NCBI RefSeq assembly: GCF_021228235.1
Contig: NZ_JAJQRG010000012.1
Location: 1-64,000, forward strand
Source of the DNA: Pseudophaeobacter flagellatus
GTDB lineage: Bacteria; Pseudomonadota; Alphaproteobacteria; Rhodobacterales; Rhodobacteraceae
Direction: 5' to 3'
Length of the DNA: 64,000 nt
The position numbers and the translations under genes were made by a program. The notes beneath the pieces are model-generated. The model was not told where the DNA came from, searched no databases, and saw nothing but the letters and a program-made list of their open reading frames with translations. How positions within the stretch are numbered: position 1 is the stretch's first letter; each line of letters opens with the position of its first letter. Positions 1 to 10,900 of this stretch are shown one piece after another.

Positions 1-13
1 GTCGCAGATACGT

Positions 14-442
14 TTAGCGGAGACGGCTTAGGTTTCCGCTTTGTAGCGCCTCATAAATTTCGAAATCCAGGGCGTTTGCCCTGTGCAGTTCTGCGGTTAA
101 CTCTGGTGACAGGGACATATCCTCGCCGCCCCTTTGAGGGGATTTATTGACCAACGGCAGAGTGATTGTCTGCTGCAGACGCTTTTCTAGAAATTGAAGC
201 GCAGCAGGCAGGTCAGAATAGAAATACAGGTGATCGACCAGAAGCGCCCCGTTTTTATCCGTGATGAAATCTGACTGCTGAGCGATATTGGCATAGGCAG
301 GTCGATCTTTGGAAAGATAGGCCGAAACAAAGTCGTTAAAGCTGACACCGGCGGCGCTGTTGGGGCGGCCCTGCAGCGCCGGGCGTTGACGATAGCGAAA
401 CCAGCTGCCCAGCCATTGGACCGGTTCGCGCATGACGGCCAT
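14..442 (-). pseudogene. 5'-truncated sulfotransferase-family remnant
   Basis: The reading frame gives 142 residues beginning near the motif MREPVQWLGSWFRYRQR. This resembles the middle and C-terminal half of sulfotransferase-like proteins common in Rhodobacterales, which transfer sulfate from PAPS. The N-terminal part, where the PAPS-binding P-loop (typically HIGTHKT-like) should lie, is absent. In frame, the sequence can be followed upstream to about 525 (LFEKKGLPPIETMAVMREP) and then meets a TGA stop. No P-loop-like segment is seen in the other minus-strand frames up to 660. I therefore read this as a decayed or truncated gene rather than an active enzyme. A short protein starting at one of the ATGs (442 or 433) could still be made. 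The family call is from memory of related proteins. Confidence 0.5.
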
Positions 443-783
443 GGTTTCGATTGGTGGCAGGCCTTTCTTTTCAAACAGGGGCCGAAAATTCGGGTCGCGC
501 GGGGGCCGAAGGCGCAGAAACAGGGCTCAAAAATGCCACCAAAAGAACGGGCTGGAGGTTTGAAGCCCAGCTCAGGCACCCGGCACGATCCAGAACCGGC
601 CGCCCGTCTGCGGCGCGCCAATCCGCTAAAAGTTTCATGGCTTTCCTGCCGTCCCTCATGGTTTTTTTACTCTCTTATGGCTTGGCTGTAACAAGGCCTG
701 CCTCCCTCTTGGGGTGATCTGGCCCAGGCTGTGCCACGACCTGCGTGACGGGGGGCACCGAATAGGTGAAGGCGAAATAGATC
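443..783. other. Intergenic region upstream of the MCP gene
   Basis: This 341-bp stretch separates the sulfotransferase remnant from the chemotaxis receptor. The first 80 bp still read as degraded sulfotransferase frame on the minus strand. The remainder should hold the promoter of the MCP gene. A GGTGAAGG sequence about 11 nt before the ATG at 784 may be its ribosome binding site. I see no RNA gene or clear terminator here. Confidence 0.4.
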
Positions 784-3471
784 ATGACAGCAGACAAACC
801 GGTAGCAAAACCCGCCAAGGCGACCCGTGCATGGCGGCCCTTCTCCAGCATTGGCGCCAAGATCACTCTGATCCTCCTGGCCATGGGGGCGGCTTCGGCG
901 GTGAGCGGGGTGCTGGTGTCGCTGGTCTTTACCGAGGTGGGCAGCCAGATGCAGCAGCTGTCGGGGCAAAAGCTACCGCAGCTGGAGCTGAGCCAGAGGC
1001 TGGGCGTGGCCGCCAACCAGAGCAAAAATGCCATGACCCGGATTCTGCTGTCTCAGAACGAGGCCGATCTGGCCAGCGCCAAAGAGAGCGTGGCCCAGGC
1101 CGCCGCTGATCTGGACGCCAGTATCGGTACTCTGCCCGCCAGTGCCCAGACGGGGTTCCGGGCCGAGGCCGCCGAGGTCAGCGAGACCCTGCAAAGCCTG
1201 CTGACCGCGCGCAACAGCGCCTTTCGCAACCGGGCCTGGATCGACACCCAGACCGCCGAGCTACAGGGCTATAGCGAAGCACTCCAGGAGAAATTGCTGG
1301 GAGTGGCCGATATCGCCTATAGCAATCTGATGCAGGGCGGTGGCGAGACCATTCAGGAGGTGGACGGCGTGCTGAGCGATCTGGTGGAGAAACAGTTCGG
1401 CGGCTTGCAGGCCCTGCTGGAAGCGCGCGGCGATATCAATCTTTTGTCGGGCGCCGCCCTGGCGCTTGGCCATGTGCGGGATGTGAAAACCCGCAAGGCG
1501 CTGGAAGAAATGGCCACGCAGGCCCTGGCCCATCTGGAGCCGGTGATGGATCAACTGGAAGAGATCGGCCTGGATGCCTTTGGTGCCAAGCAGGTCCGGG
1601 CCGGGGTTGCGGTTTTCAAAGGCACCTTGAACGCCAGCCGCAAGGAACAAAAGGAAAGCCGAAAAGTCGTGATGAAGGCGCGCCGGACCAGTTCGGCACC
1701 GCTGTCGCGCGCCCTGGACAAGATGGTCTTTACCCTGTCGATCGCCGCCAGCCAGGCCAGTGACAATAATGAAGCGGCTATTCAGGACCTGTTGGATAAT
1801 CAGGTCGGGGTGTTGCATGAACTCTTGCGGGTGAATGGTGCCATCAGCGCCTTTCAACTGGCAGCACTGGATGTCATTGCCGCGACGGATGTCGCCGAAG
1901 CCGAAGCCAGTATCGCGCCGTTCCAAAAGGCCGCCGAAGCATTGGCCAGCTATGTTGATTTTGCCGATGGCAGCCTGGCACCTGAACTGAAAGGGCTGAT
2001 TGCCCTGGCCGATCCGACCCAGGGGTTGGCGGCGTTTCAGGTGGGATCGCTCAAGGCGGATCAGGCCGCTGGCCTGGCCTCGCAGCAGACCGCCGAGGTG
2101 GTCTTGAGCATTGTCCGTCACGCCACTGAACTGGGCACCGTCAGCCAGGCTGAAATTGCCGAAATGGCCAATGGGATCACCCTGGATATGACCCGCGCCC
2201 AGCACCGCATGCAGCTGTTGATGCTGCTCTCTGGCGGGGTGGTGATCCTGGCCCTGTTGCTGACCCGGCTGCTGATCACCCGCCCCCTGGCCAGGATCAG
2301 TGAAACCACCGAACATCTGGCCGAGGGCGATCTGAGCCCGGTGACCGGGTTCGAGCGGGCCAGCGATGAAATCTACCGCATTGCCGGGGCGCTGTCGGTG
2401 TTCCGCAACGGGTTGGTGGAAAAAGAGCAGATCGCCAAGACCGCCGAGGCCGAGCGCGAAAAGCGCCATGCCGATCAGACTGCTGCAGTCGCCGCCTTGG
2501 GGCGGGGCCTGGAACAGCTGTCGCAGGGCGATCTGACCATTCGCATCCAGGATGAGATGAGCGCCGGCTATGCCAAGCTGCGCGATGACTTCAACGCGGC
2601 GCTGGAAGGGTTGGCAAAATCGGTCAGCAGCCTCAGTCTCAGCGGCAAATCCATTGCCGGCGGCACCTCGGAAATCTCTGCCGCCTCGCGGGATCTGTCG
2701 GAACGCTCGGAACGCACCGCCCAGACCCTGGCCAGCACGGCCGCGGCGGTGAACCAGCTCTCGGTTTCGATTGCCCAGACGGCCACTGCCTCTGGCGAGG
2801 CCTCGGCCTCGGTCGAGCTGGCCCGCCGCAATGCCCGCGAAAGCCTGGATGTGGTGCAGCGCACCCATGCGGCCATGGAAGGCATCAAGGAGAGTTCGCA
2901 AAAGATTACCCAGATCATCGGCATGATCGACAGTATCGCCCAGCAGACCAATCTTCTGGCCCTGAATGCCGGGGTCGAGGCGGCGCGGGCCGGGGATGTG
3001 GGCAAGGGGTTTGCCGTGGTGGCATCAGAGGTGCGCACCCTGGCGTATCGCTCCAAGGAAGCGGCCACCGAGATTGCCAGCCTGGTGGCTGAAAGCGGTG
3101 AAAACGTCGAGATGGGCGCCGATCTGGTGGCCCGCACCGGCGAGGTCATCGGCGAGATTTCGACCTCGGTCACCGGGGCTGCGGCCCTGATGCAGGAAAT
3201 CTCTAGCGCCTCTTCGGAACAATCGGGCAGCCTGAAGGAAATCAACGCGGCGATGGGCAATCTGGACGATGCCACTGCCAAGAACGCAGCCCTGTTCGAG
3301 GAGGTCACCTCTTCCAGTATTGGCCTGTCACAAGAGGCGCAGGCGATGGATGCGGCGCTTGGCGGGTTCCGCACAGATCGGGCCGCGGGGACCATGCTGC
3401 CAGATCAGCCCGCCGACCAGATCACAGGCCAGCTCACAGGCCAGGGCGGGGCGCTGCGCCAGGCAGGTTGA
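784..3471 (+). CDS. Methyl-accepting chemotaxis protein with large periplasmic sensor
   Basis: This 895-residue transmembrane chemoreceptor would sense a ligand in the periplasm and control CheA/CheW. A first membrane segment lies at about residues 27-50 and a second at about 476-498. Between them is an unusually long, Ala/Leu-rich helical sensor of about 420 residues. HAMP follows the second segment ([23 protein letters not shown]), and a second HAMP-like unit lies near 568-615 ([13 protein letters not shown]). The C-terminal signalling hairpin has its conserved tip at about 720-757 ([36 protein letters not shown]); the usual NAAVEAARAGE reads [11 protein letters not shown] here. No NWETF-like CheR/CheB tether ends the protein. 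No che gene is in the window, so this is an orphan receptor whose ligand is unknown. Confidence 0.93.
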   Translation: MTADKPVAKPAKATRAWRPFSSIGAKITLILLAMGAASAVSGVLVSLVFTEVGSQMQQLSGQKLPQLELSQRLGVAANQSKNAMTRILLSQNEADLASAKESVAQAAADLDASIGTLPASAQTGFRAEAAEVSETLQSLLTARNSAFRNRAWIDTQTAELQGYSEALQEKLLGVADIAYSNLMQGGGETIQEVDGVLSDLVEKQFGGLQALLEARGDINLLSGAALALGHVRDVKTRKALEEMATQALAHLEPVMDQLEEIGLDAFGAKQVRAGVAVFKGTLNASRKEQKESRKVVMKARRTSSAPLSRALDKMVFTLSIAASQASDNNEAAIQDLLDNQVGVLHELLRVNGAISAFQLAALDVIAATDVAEAEASIAPFQKAAEALASYVDFADGSLAPELKGLIALADPTQGLAAFQVGSLKADQAAGLASQQTAEVVLSIVRHATELGTVSQAEIAEMANGITLDMTRAQHRMQLLMLLSGGVVILALLLTRLLITRPLARISETTEHLAEGDLSPVTGFERASDEIYRIAGALSVFRNGLVEKEQIAKTAEAEREKRHADQTAAVAALGRGLEQLSQGDLTIRIQDEMSAGYAKLRDDFNAALEGLAKSVSSLSLSGKSIAGGTSEISAASRDLSERSERTAQTLASTAAAVNQLSVSIAQTATASGEASASVELARRNARESLDVVQRTHAAMEGIKESSQKITQIIGMIDSIAQQTNLLALNAGVEAARAGDVGKGFAVVASEVRTLAYRSKEAATEIASLVAESGENVEMGADLVARTGEVIGEISTSVTGAAALMQEISSASSEQSGSLKEINAAMGNLDDATAKNAALFEEVTSSSIGLSQEAQAMDAALGGFRTDRAAGTMLPDQPADQITGQLTGQGGALRQAG

Positions 3472-3499
3472 ACGCATTGGGGCCAGGGACCGGCGCAGG

Positions 3500-4069
3500 C
3501 TATAGGCCGTAGCTGCGCATCCTGCGAAAGATCACCATCAAGATCAGCATCAGGAAAAACAACCCGCTGATATCGCCAATCAGATAGGCGGCATAATCCA
3601 TCGGTGGGCTGCCAAAGGCATAGTTGGTCAGCAGCGAGGTGCCGATCGCAATCACCAGCCCAACCGCCATGATGCAGGGCCAGCAGGGGGGCTTGTCCGG
3701 GGCGGGGCTGAGATCGTGGCCTAGCAGGCGCAGCAGCTGGAAACAGAGGGTGGGTATGCAGACGGCAATGGCAATGGCGGCCAGTCGGCTTGGCGTCAGT
3801 GCCGCCCAGCCGGCCACATAGAAAAAGACAAGACCCACCCCCGGCAGCAGCACCAGCGGTGCGCGCCAGCCCAGCAGCCAGGCCGTTAGCACCCGCACCC
3901 CATGTGGCAGAAACAACAGGCTGGCAAAGTGGGCAGAGTTTGCAAAAAACAGGTTTTGTACCGGCATCAGGATTTCAAAGGTGACAAAGAAGGCACTTAG
4001 ATAGGCCAGCGAGACAATGCATGTCTCTGTGGCCAGCCTTTGCAATGTCCCTGTTTGTCCTAGTGCCAA
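3500..4069 (-). CDS. Multi-pass inner-membrane protein, MASE1-like, function unknown
   Basis: A 189-residue protein with about five hydrophobic segments (for example SLAYLSAFFVTFEIL, VLLPGVGLVFFYVAGW, MAVGLVIAIGTSLLT, ISGLFFLMLILMVIF). The segment FASLLFLPHGVRVLTAWLLG recalls MASE1-type sensor membrane domains, but this is a weak resemblance and no output domain is attached. I chose the TTG at 4069 because GAGAGG lies 6 nt upstream and hydrophobic sequence follows soon after. The longer in-frame extension to 4231 overlaps the upstream regulator gene and has a non-natural composition. It lies 31 bp after the winged-helix gene on the same strand, so the two are probably cotranscribed. It converges with the MCP gene across a 28-bp gap. 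Confidence 0.6.
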   Translation of the reverse strand: MALGQTGTLQRLATETCIVSLAYLSAFFVTFEILMPVQNLFFANSAHFASLLFLPHGVRVLTAWLLGWRAPLVLLPGVGLVFFYVAGWAALTPSRLAAIAIAVCIPTLCFQLLRLLGHDLSPAPDKPPCWPCIMAVGLVIAIGTSLLTNYAFGSPPMDYAAYLIGDISGLFFLMLILMVIFRRMRSYGL

Positions 4070-4100
4070 CTTGGCCCTCTCGCAGTTTCCCCCCTGAGGG

Positions 4101-4394
4101 TTATTTCGCCGGGGTCTTGACGGTATAGTAGCCCCGGACAGAGTCTTTGCAGTGTTCCAGATAGCCCTTGCCCTGCAGGGATTTGAGCGCCCTGAAAAAG
4201 GTTGGCCGTGACACATTGGCCAGCAGGGCATGGTCCTGCAGGGTGGTGGTTTTCACCGTGCCTGCGCTGCCGACATGATCGCTGGCCACATAATAGATGT
4301 CGCGTTCAACCGGGGAGAGCTCTTGCAGGCCCATGGAATCTTCCATGTCCAAGAGCAGTTTTCTCAGTTCCACCAGTTTTGAAATTTCAGACAT
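4101..4394 (-). CDS. Small winged-helix DNA-binding regulator
   Basis: A 97-residue protein with an apparent winged helix-turn-helix at about residues 40-90. The segment ANVSRPTFFRALKSLQGKGY reads as a recognition helix followed by the wing, and YYTVKTP closes the domain. It resembles MarR-like or replication-initiator-type winged helices, but no ligand-binding part is present. It is the first gene of a probable two-gene unit with the membrane protein downstream. It faces away from the giant metallopeptidase gene, with which it shares a 553-bp divergent intergenic region, so that gene is one possible target. The ATG at 4394 is followed by a plausible N-terminus (MSEISKLVEL). The exact family was not identified. 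Confidence 0.7.
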   Translation of the reverse strand: MSEISKLVELRKLLLDMEDSMGLQELSPVERDIYYVASDHVGSAGTVKTTTLQDHALLANVSRPTFFRALKSLQGKGYLEHCKDSVRGYYTVKTPAK

Positions 4395-4947
4395 AAGCTT
4401 TCTAACTTTAAATCAGTGACATCTTTGGTGCCGTTCTCCAATCCGTGCTGGGCCTTGCCCAGCATAGAGCCGCCTTTGTAAAAAGTGCTGCGTCTGATTG
4501 CGAGGCCGAGATCGACATGACAGGCCGAGTCTGCCGAAGATGCTGAAAAAGTAAACAGCCCAAAGGCAAACAGGGTGGGATTTAAAGTATCATATTGACA
4601 CGTGAAGGCGAGTGTCTAAGCTTCGGACGAGTCCGACAGTTTTGCTTAACCGTGAGTGGTGGTGTGTCGACAAGTTCTTTTCAGTACCAAACTCTTTACC
4701 AGGCGCGGGGCCCTTTGGCCCTGCGTCTGCGTTTTCGCCGCCTGCCCTTCTCTGTCTTTATTGCTGCTGTTGGTGTGCTCTTGTCGGCTGGCTGATCCGG
4801 TCCTGCCGCGGGGTGGCCCTTGCGGGGTGGTAAAAAACTGGACCGAACCGGGATCTGAGTGCATCTTATGGGGAGCGGCGTCGTGTTGCGGCCCCGGTAT
4901 TATCGAATTTTATGTTTGTTATCTGTTAATTGGTTGGGGGGAATGTT
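4395..4947. promoter_or_regulatory. Divergent intergenic region between regulator and giant metallopeptidase gene
   Basis: This 553-bp region has no convincing gene and separates divergently transcribed units, so it should hold promoters for both. It is locally AT-richer than its surroundings, especially 4895-4935. A TTGACA hexamer occurs at 4594-4599, but I see no good -10 hexamer 16-18 nt later, so I do not call a promoter there. GGGGGGAA at 4935-4942 is the likely ribosome binding site for the GTG start at 4948. The small winged-helix protein encoded next door might bind here; this is inference. Confidence 0.4.
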
Positions 4948-7900
4948 GTGCCGCTAGACAAGGAATCCGCGCAGGAACTGAAGAAAAAGCTCAAACTGGC
5001 CCGCAACAAAGAGCTGAGTTTTGCGCTGGCCCTGGGTAAAAAGCCGGAAGACTGTGCCCTGATCATGCATAAAGAGCGGGGCGGCGACAAACTGCTGTTG
5101 CAGGTCAAGAAAATGCCGGGCGTGCAGCCGAAAAAATCTTGCTACGGCACCCTGACGGTGGATGGCCAGGTGGTAAAACTGGCCTGCCGCAGTGACCCGC
5201 CGGCCGGTTTGGTGAAAAACTTCCGTCTCTTCTTTCGCAGCAATGATCTGACGATGAAGCTGGCGGTGCAGGCCCCCGGAGAGGCGGAATTCACGCTGGA
5301 AGCCGAAGATCAGGCAGCGGATCAGGCGGCCGTGGGGGCGGAAAATCCAGCCCCCGGCCCGGCTGCCGGTGCTGAGGCCGCGCCTGCGCCTGGGGCCGCG
5401 CAGGATGATCCCGGCGGCCCAGAGCCGGCGCTGAAGACGCGCAGCAAGGGCCTGCAGCAGGCTATTGCCGCCCTGGAGGACGGGCCGGTGCGGGCCAAGC
5501 TGACCGAGGGGCTGACCCTGGCGGTGCAGAGTTTGGCCAAGGGCGATCCTGCCAAGGCGGCGGCGCTGTTGGAGAAACTGGAAAAGGCGCTGCAGCAGAT
5601 TGAAAAATCCAAGGCGGCCTCTGCCCCCAGTTCTGATCCCAGTGCCCCCCCCAGTACGCCGCCCGGTACGCCGCCCAGTGCCGAGAGCATCGACCCGCAG
5701 GCGGCAGATCCAGATCCGCAGGCGGCGCGCTGGCAGGCGAGTTTTGCCAAGCTGGACCCGCATGTGCAAAAGACCCTGACAGCCGGTCATGGGGATCTCA
5801 ACAAGATCAAGGCGGTCTGGGACTTTGCCAAGGGCAAGGCCAGCGCGGGGGATTTTGGGGCAGCTCTGAAAGCCGTCGGGCCGCTTTCGGCGCTGCTGTC
5901 GCAGGCCGCTGTTGCCGCCAAGAGTGCCGCCACCGAGGCAATGGATGCCGGGGATGACAGCGCTCAGACCGGGGCCGCCTGGGATAAGACCGTGGCGCTC
6001 TATGGTCCTGTGGTGGCAGAGCTGCAGAACCGCGAGGACCCGCGGGCCGCCAAGGTTGCGGCGGCCTGGGAAATGGCGCTGAAGGCGGCCCGGGGCGGTG
6101 ATTTTGACACCGCCAATATGATTGCGGGCCGCCTGCGCCCGCTTCTGGACAGTGAGACGACACCGGCCTCTGCGCAAAAGGTCAAACCAGGGGTTGCCGC
6201 CGGGCCGACCTCAACCCCGGCTCCGCCGCAGGAGAAAGCTGTCGCCCCAGAGAGTGAACCGGAACCGGAGGTGGCGCCCGAGGTTCCCCCAGTTGTTCCC
6301 CCAGTGGCGGAACCAGAGGCGGCTGTGAAGACGGCGCCAGAGGCCAGTCCCAAAGCCGCCCCAGAGGCTGCACCAAAAGCCGCACCAGAGGCCGATCCAC
6401 TGGCGCAGAGCACCGATGACCCGGTGAAAAAGCAGGCTTTGGAAAAAATTGATGCGGCCCGGGGTGGGCTGACCCGGATTGAAGGGCTGATCGCCGCCTT
6501 TGGCAGCCCCAACCCAGAGGATTGGGCCACTGTGCTGCGCCAGGCTGAGGCTCTGCTGAGCCCGGCACCGGAGAAAAAGGCCGCAGAGATCGAGCAGGAC
6601 GCCAAAGAGGCCGAGGGGCTGCTGGGCGATCTTGAGCCAAAGATTAAACAGCTGACCCTGGACAAGCAGACCTGGGACCAGCAGCAGCCGCTGTTTGCCG
6701 CCCGTCTGGTGCCGATCAAGGCCCATGCGCTGAAAGGTGTCGACCCGGTCAAGACCAAACTGGCAGAAATGGAGGCCGAGATTGCCGCAGCTGAGGCCGA
6801 TGCCGCTCGGTTTGAGTTCAAGAAAGCGGCCAGTGGCATCGTGTCTTTTCTCAGCCGGGGCGATGCGCTGGAGGCCCTGGCGGATGATTTCGCCCATTAC
6901 CGCAAGATCCAGGCCGACCGGCTGGTGTTGGTCACCCCGCGCCGCACCAAGGCATCCCCCCGGGCACCGATCCAAGCCTGCATTGATGAATTGGGCACCA
7001 CCTATGACGAAGGCGTCGCCAAGGCCGCCGGTGAAGATTATGAGGCGGCGGTGCGGCTGATGAACAAGATCCCCGCGCTGGCCGATCAGGTGGATCTGCT
7101 GCTGGATCGGGAACAAGAAACAACCTTTCTGCTGGGCAAGGTGAACACCGCCCTGACCAAGCTCAACGCCCTGCCCGCCAATGTGAAGGCACTGCTGCAG
7201 GCCGGGATCGACCGCTGCCAGGCGGCCTATGATGCCAGCCAGCCAGGGGGAGAGCCGGATGTGGTGAAGGCGGCTGAAAAGCTGACGCTGGCGCGGCGCG
7301 AATGCAATGACCTTGAGGCGCGCGGTAAAAAGGCCAAGGCCTATGTGGATATGCGCGCGCTCTTTGATGCCAAGCTGAATGATTTCAAGGCCCATGCCGG
7401 CAAGGCGGGCATCGACGATGTGATTGCCCGGATGGAGGCAGAGTCTGCCAGCGCCGCCTCGGATGCGATCATGCGCAAATTTGACAGCGCCACCCGGATC
7501 CTGGCGGCCAATCAGGGCGACTGGCCTGCCTATAAGACCCGGGCGGATGACTATCTTTCCTATAAGACCAGGCGCGATGTGCTGGAGGCCCGGCTGAAAG
7601 AGCTGCGCAAATTGCCCGAGGCAGCGGCGGCGATTGATGAACTGGCCATCTGTGACAGCCAGTTGCGCCAGGCCAGCACCGAAGCGGCGGCGCGCGATTA
7701 CAAAAGCGCAAAGGAAAGCGTCATCGCAGGGGATGCAACGGCGGATGTGGCCAAGACCCTCATCGAGATGCGCGCCGAGATGGCCAAGCTGAAAAAGGAC
7801 GATGTGCTGGCGGCGGTTGATACCGATGTGGTGGCGGCCTTCAAGAACTATGGCGAACTGGAAAAATTTGTCGCTGGCAAGGATGACGGCACATTTGCCA

Positions 7901-10900
7901 CTCTGCGCGCCGCAGCCGCGGCCGAGGCGCAAAAGGGCCGGACCGCCTCGATGGGGGCCAGCCCCGATCTGGACAGCGTGCGGGCGCATCTGGACGCGGC
8001 GATCAAGCAGCTGGAGGCGGTGTTGCAACAGACGGCCTGCAAAGGTGCATTTGACAGCCTGCGCAGCGCCATTCGCCCGGCAGTAGAGACGGAACTCAAG
8101 ACTGGCAGCGACGCCAATGACAGCTGCCTGGCCAGCGATTTGCAGGCACTCACCCTGCTGCTGACGGCGGCGGATGATGCGGTCAAAGCGCCGGGTCTGG
8201 ATTTTGCCACTGGCCTGGAAAAGGTAAATGCGGCCCAGGCTCTGGTGCCGGGCGCGCGCAAGAAGCTGGCGCTCTATATCGCGGCCGGGCCGCTCAAGAC
8301 CAAGCTTGCGGCCTCTGAACGCCGTCTTATCCGCAGCCGCGACCGGGCGCTGACCTATACCAATCCGATTGATGCCAAGGAAAGCCTGCAGATCGAGGTG
8401 GACAAGGTGGCAGGATTTCGCGCCAGTTTTGATACCGATTGGGCCGCAGGCAAATATGCAGCGGCACTGGCCAAGCTGAAAGGAGATGCCAAACGCGGCG
8501 CCGCCTATGAGGCGGTGCGGGCGGATTACGTCACCGCGATTACGCGCCGTCAGGAATGGATCTATGACGATGAGGTCAATATTGCGGGCGATCCGCTGGT
8601 GCAGAAAGAGCGCGACGAAATTGCCGCCGCCAAGGTGAAGATTGCCAATCTGTTGCAGCAGCGTGCCTTTGCGGCGGCCAGCAAGGTGGCAAATGACGAT
8701 TCTTTTGCCATTGATCGCGGCAAGGCCATTCTGGCGGCCCGCACCGCCTATGAACCCAAGCGCGCGGCCGCCGAAGCCAAGGTGCAGGAGGCCGAGACCG
8801 AGGCGGGGCGGGTTTCCTCCAATGCCGGGCTGACCGCCCAGGCCGCGGCGCTGCGGACCCGCTATACCCAGGCCCATGCTGAAACTGCCGTGCCCAAGCG
8901 TCGCTTTGACACGGCTCGCCCTGAAATGGAGGCCCTGGCCACCGATTGCCAGCCGGTGATTGATGCCTGCAAGCGCTATAAGCTCTTTGTCGAGGGCAGC
9001 CAGGCGGCTGCAACCAAGATCCAGGCGGTCAAGGATCACGCCCAGGCGCAGTTTATCACCCCGCTGATTGCCCGGATCGAGGGCAAATATGCCAATATGA
9101 TGGAGCTGGCCGCCCAGGGCCATATGAACCAGGCCAAGGCGCTACTGGATGTGCTGCCACAGGATTGCGAGGATGCGCTGGCGGCGGCCAAGAACACTGC
9201 AGCTCTGGCCGGGATCAGCGATGATCTGGACGGTGCCGAGGAAGAGGATACCGCAGCCATCAGCAAAGCCATCGCAGATCTGCGCGCCGTCTTTGATACG
9301 CTGAAATGGGAAAGCGAGGCGGAATATGCCAAGGGGCTGGAGGCAGCGGAAAGTCAGGTTGATGCGGTGGAGGAGCAGCTGACAGCAGATCCTGCAGCGG
9401 CAAAAGCTGCGATTCCCGCCGCGTTGAAAGCCTGCGAGGCCCTGCAGGTGGAGATCAGCCATCACAAGCATCTGGCAGAGCTGGCGACGCGGGTCATTGC
9501 CCGGATCACCAGCACCACTGCCCCCTTTGTCAAATACAGCATCATTGCGGAAGATGCCGATGCGCTGAAGGCAGCGGTCGCTGCGGCGCTGAAAGACGCA
9601 CAGACGGGCGGCGATCCGGCCAGCGCCAGCACCGCAATCGAGGCGGTGATGGATCAGCAGCATGCGCTGATGCGTATGGCGGCGCGCCATGATCAGCTGC
9701 TCAAGGACTGCGACGCGCTGGAGACCCAGCATGCGGCGTTGCTGGGCAGTGAACACCGCTATGCCATCCGCGCGGATCTGGAACGCCTGTCTGGCGAGGT
9801 GGCGCAGGCCCGTGCGGCGGCGTCAAAACGCGATCATGACAGCGCCGAGGCCCATGTGAAAACGGCTCAGGCCCTGGCCGTGGATGCGGTGGCCAAGGAT
9901 AAGATGGCCGACAATAAGGCCCCGGATCCTGCAAATATCAAAAAGATCCTCGAACGCCCGGATGGGGACAAACAGCTGGATGAGATGATCAAGGGGCTGG
10001 ATGCTTCGGTGCAGCGCAAGGTCCTGCGGGTGGCCTTTGAGGCCAAATATGGCTGCAAGCTCAATATCTATGCGGCGGCGGTGGATGATGATGCGACACG
10101 TCACCGGGCCGGCAATCTGGTGGCGGACGGCAGCAAGAAGGGTCCCAATATCCGCCGTCTGTATGAGGTGATGTCGGTGCTGCCGCCGCAGGATACCCGC
10201 GACAATGCCTCGATGAAAATCTTTGGCTATGAGGATGTGGAAAGCCAGAAGGGCTCTTACTATGGGGGCGATGCCAAAGAGGTGGTGATGCGCGAGGGCA
10301 ATGCCAGTCTCAGCAGTGTCTATGGCTTTGGCCGCCCGCATGAGGTGGGAGAGGTCGATCCCGCTTGCGAGCCGGCCGATCAGGACCAGGTGGATTTCTT
10401 TTCCTGGAATACCCTGCATGAAGCCGGGCATGCGGTGGATGATCAGCGCAGTTTCATGACCGGGGTGGCGGGCAATGCCACCTATGGCGGCTGGCAGGAG
10501 CATGGGGGCAATGTCAAACCCGTGGCCGATGCCATCGCCGGGCATTACAGCTATGATGCGGACTATGTGGCACAATATGCCAGCGGGAATGCCAATCCTG
10601 CCCAGCCGGAATGCCCGGCTGATGTGGACCCTGAAGTCTGGGAACAGCGGCGCAGCAAATGCTGTGCCCATGTAGATATGGCACGGGCAACGAATAACCC
10701 CTGGCAAAGCGCTGCCATTGCCGCCAAGCTCAATATCGCGGGCCGCGTCTACCATGAAAGTTACAAGGGGGGCAGCTGGAGCAGCTATGCCTTTGCCGCC
10801 CGCAAGCAGGCCATCAGCGGCTATCAGTTCCGGGCGCCGGGGGAATGGTTCTCAGAGTTATATGCAGCCTATCACAGCAAAAAATTAAAAGATCAGCATC

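Noticed and set aside
1261-2901. A 546-codon minus-strand open frame opposite the chemoreceptor
   Set aside because: Antisense shadow in GC-rich DNA; the plus strand encodes the conserved MCP hairpin.
4594-4620. TTGACA at 4594-4599 as a sigma-70 -35 box for the giant gene
   Set aside because: No acceptable -10 hexamer at 16-18 nt, and it lies about 330 bp before the start codon.
6211-9123. A 970-codon open frame on the minus strand, antisense to the giant metallopeptidase gene
   Set aside because: Composition (His/Gly/Gln/Arg-rich, no family motif) is that of antisense to a GC-rich coding frame, and the plus-strand frame has clear domains and codon bias.
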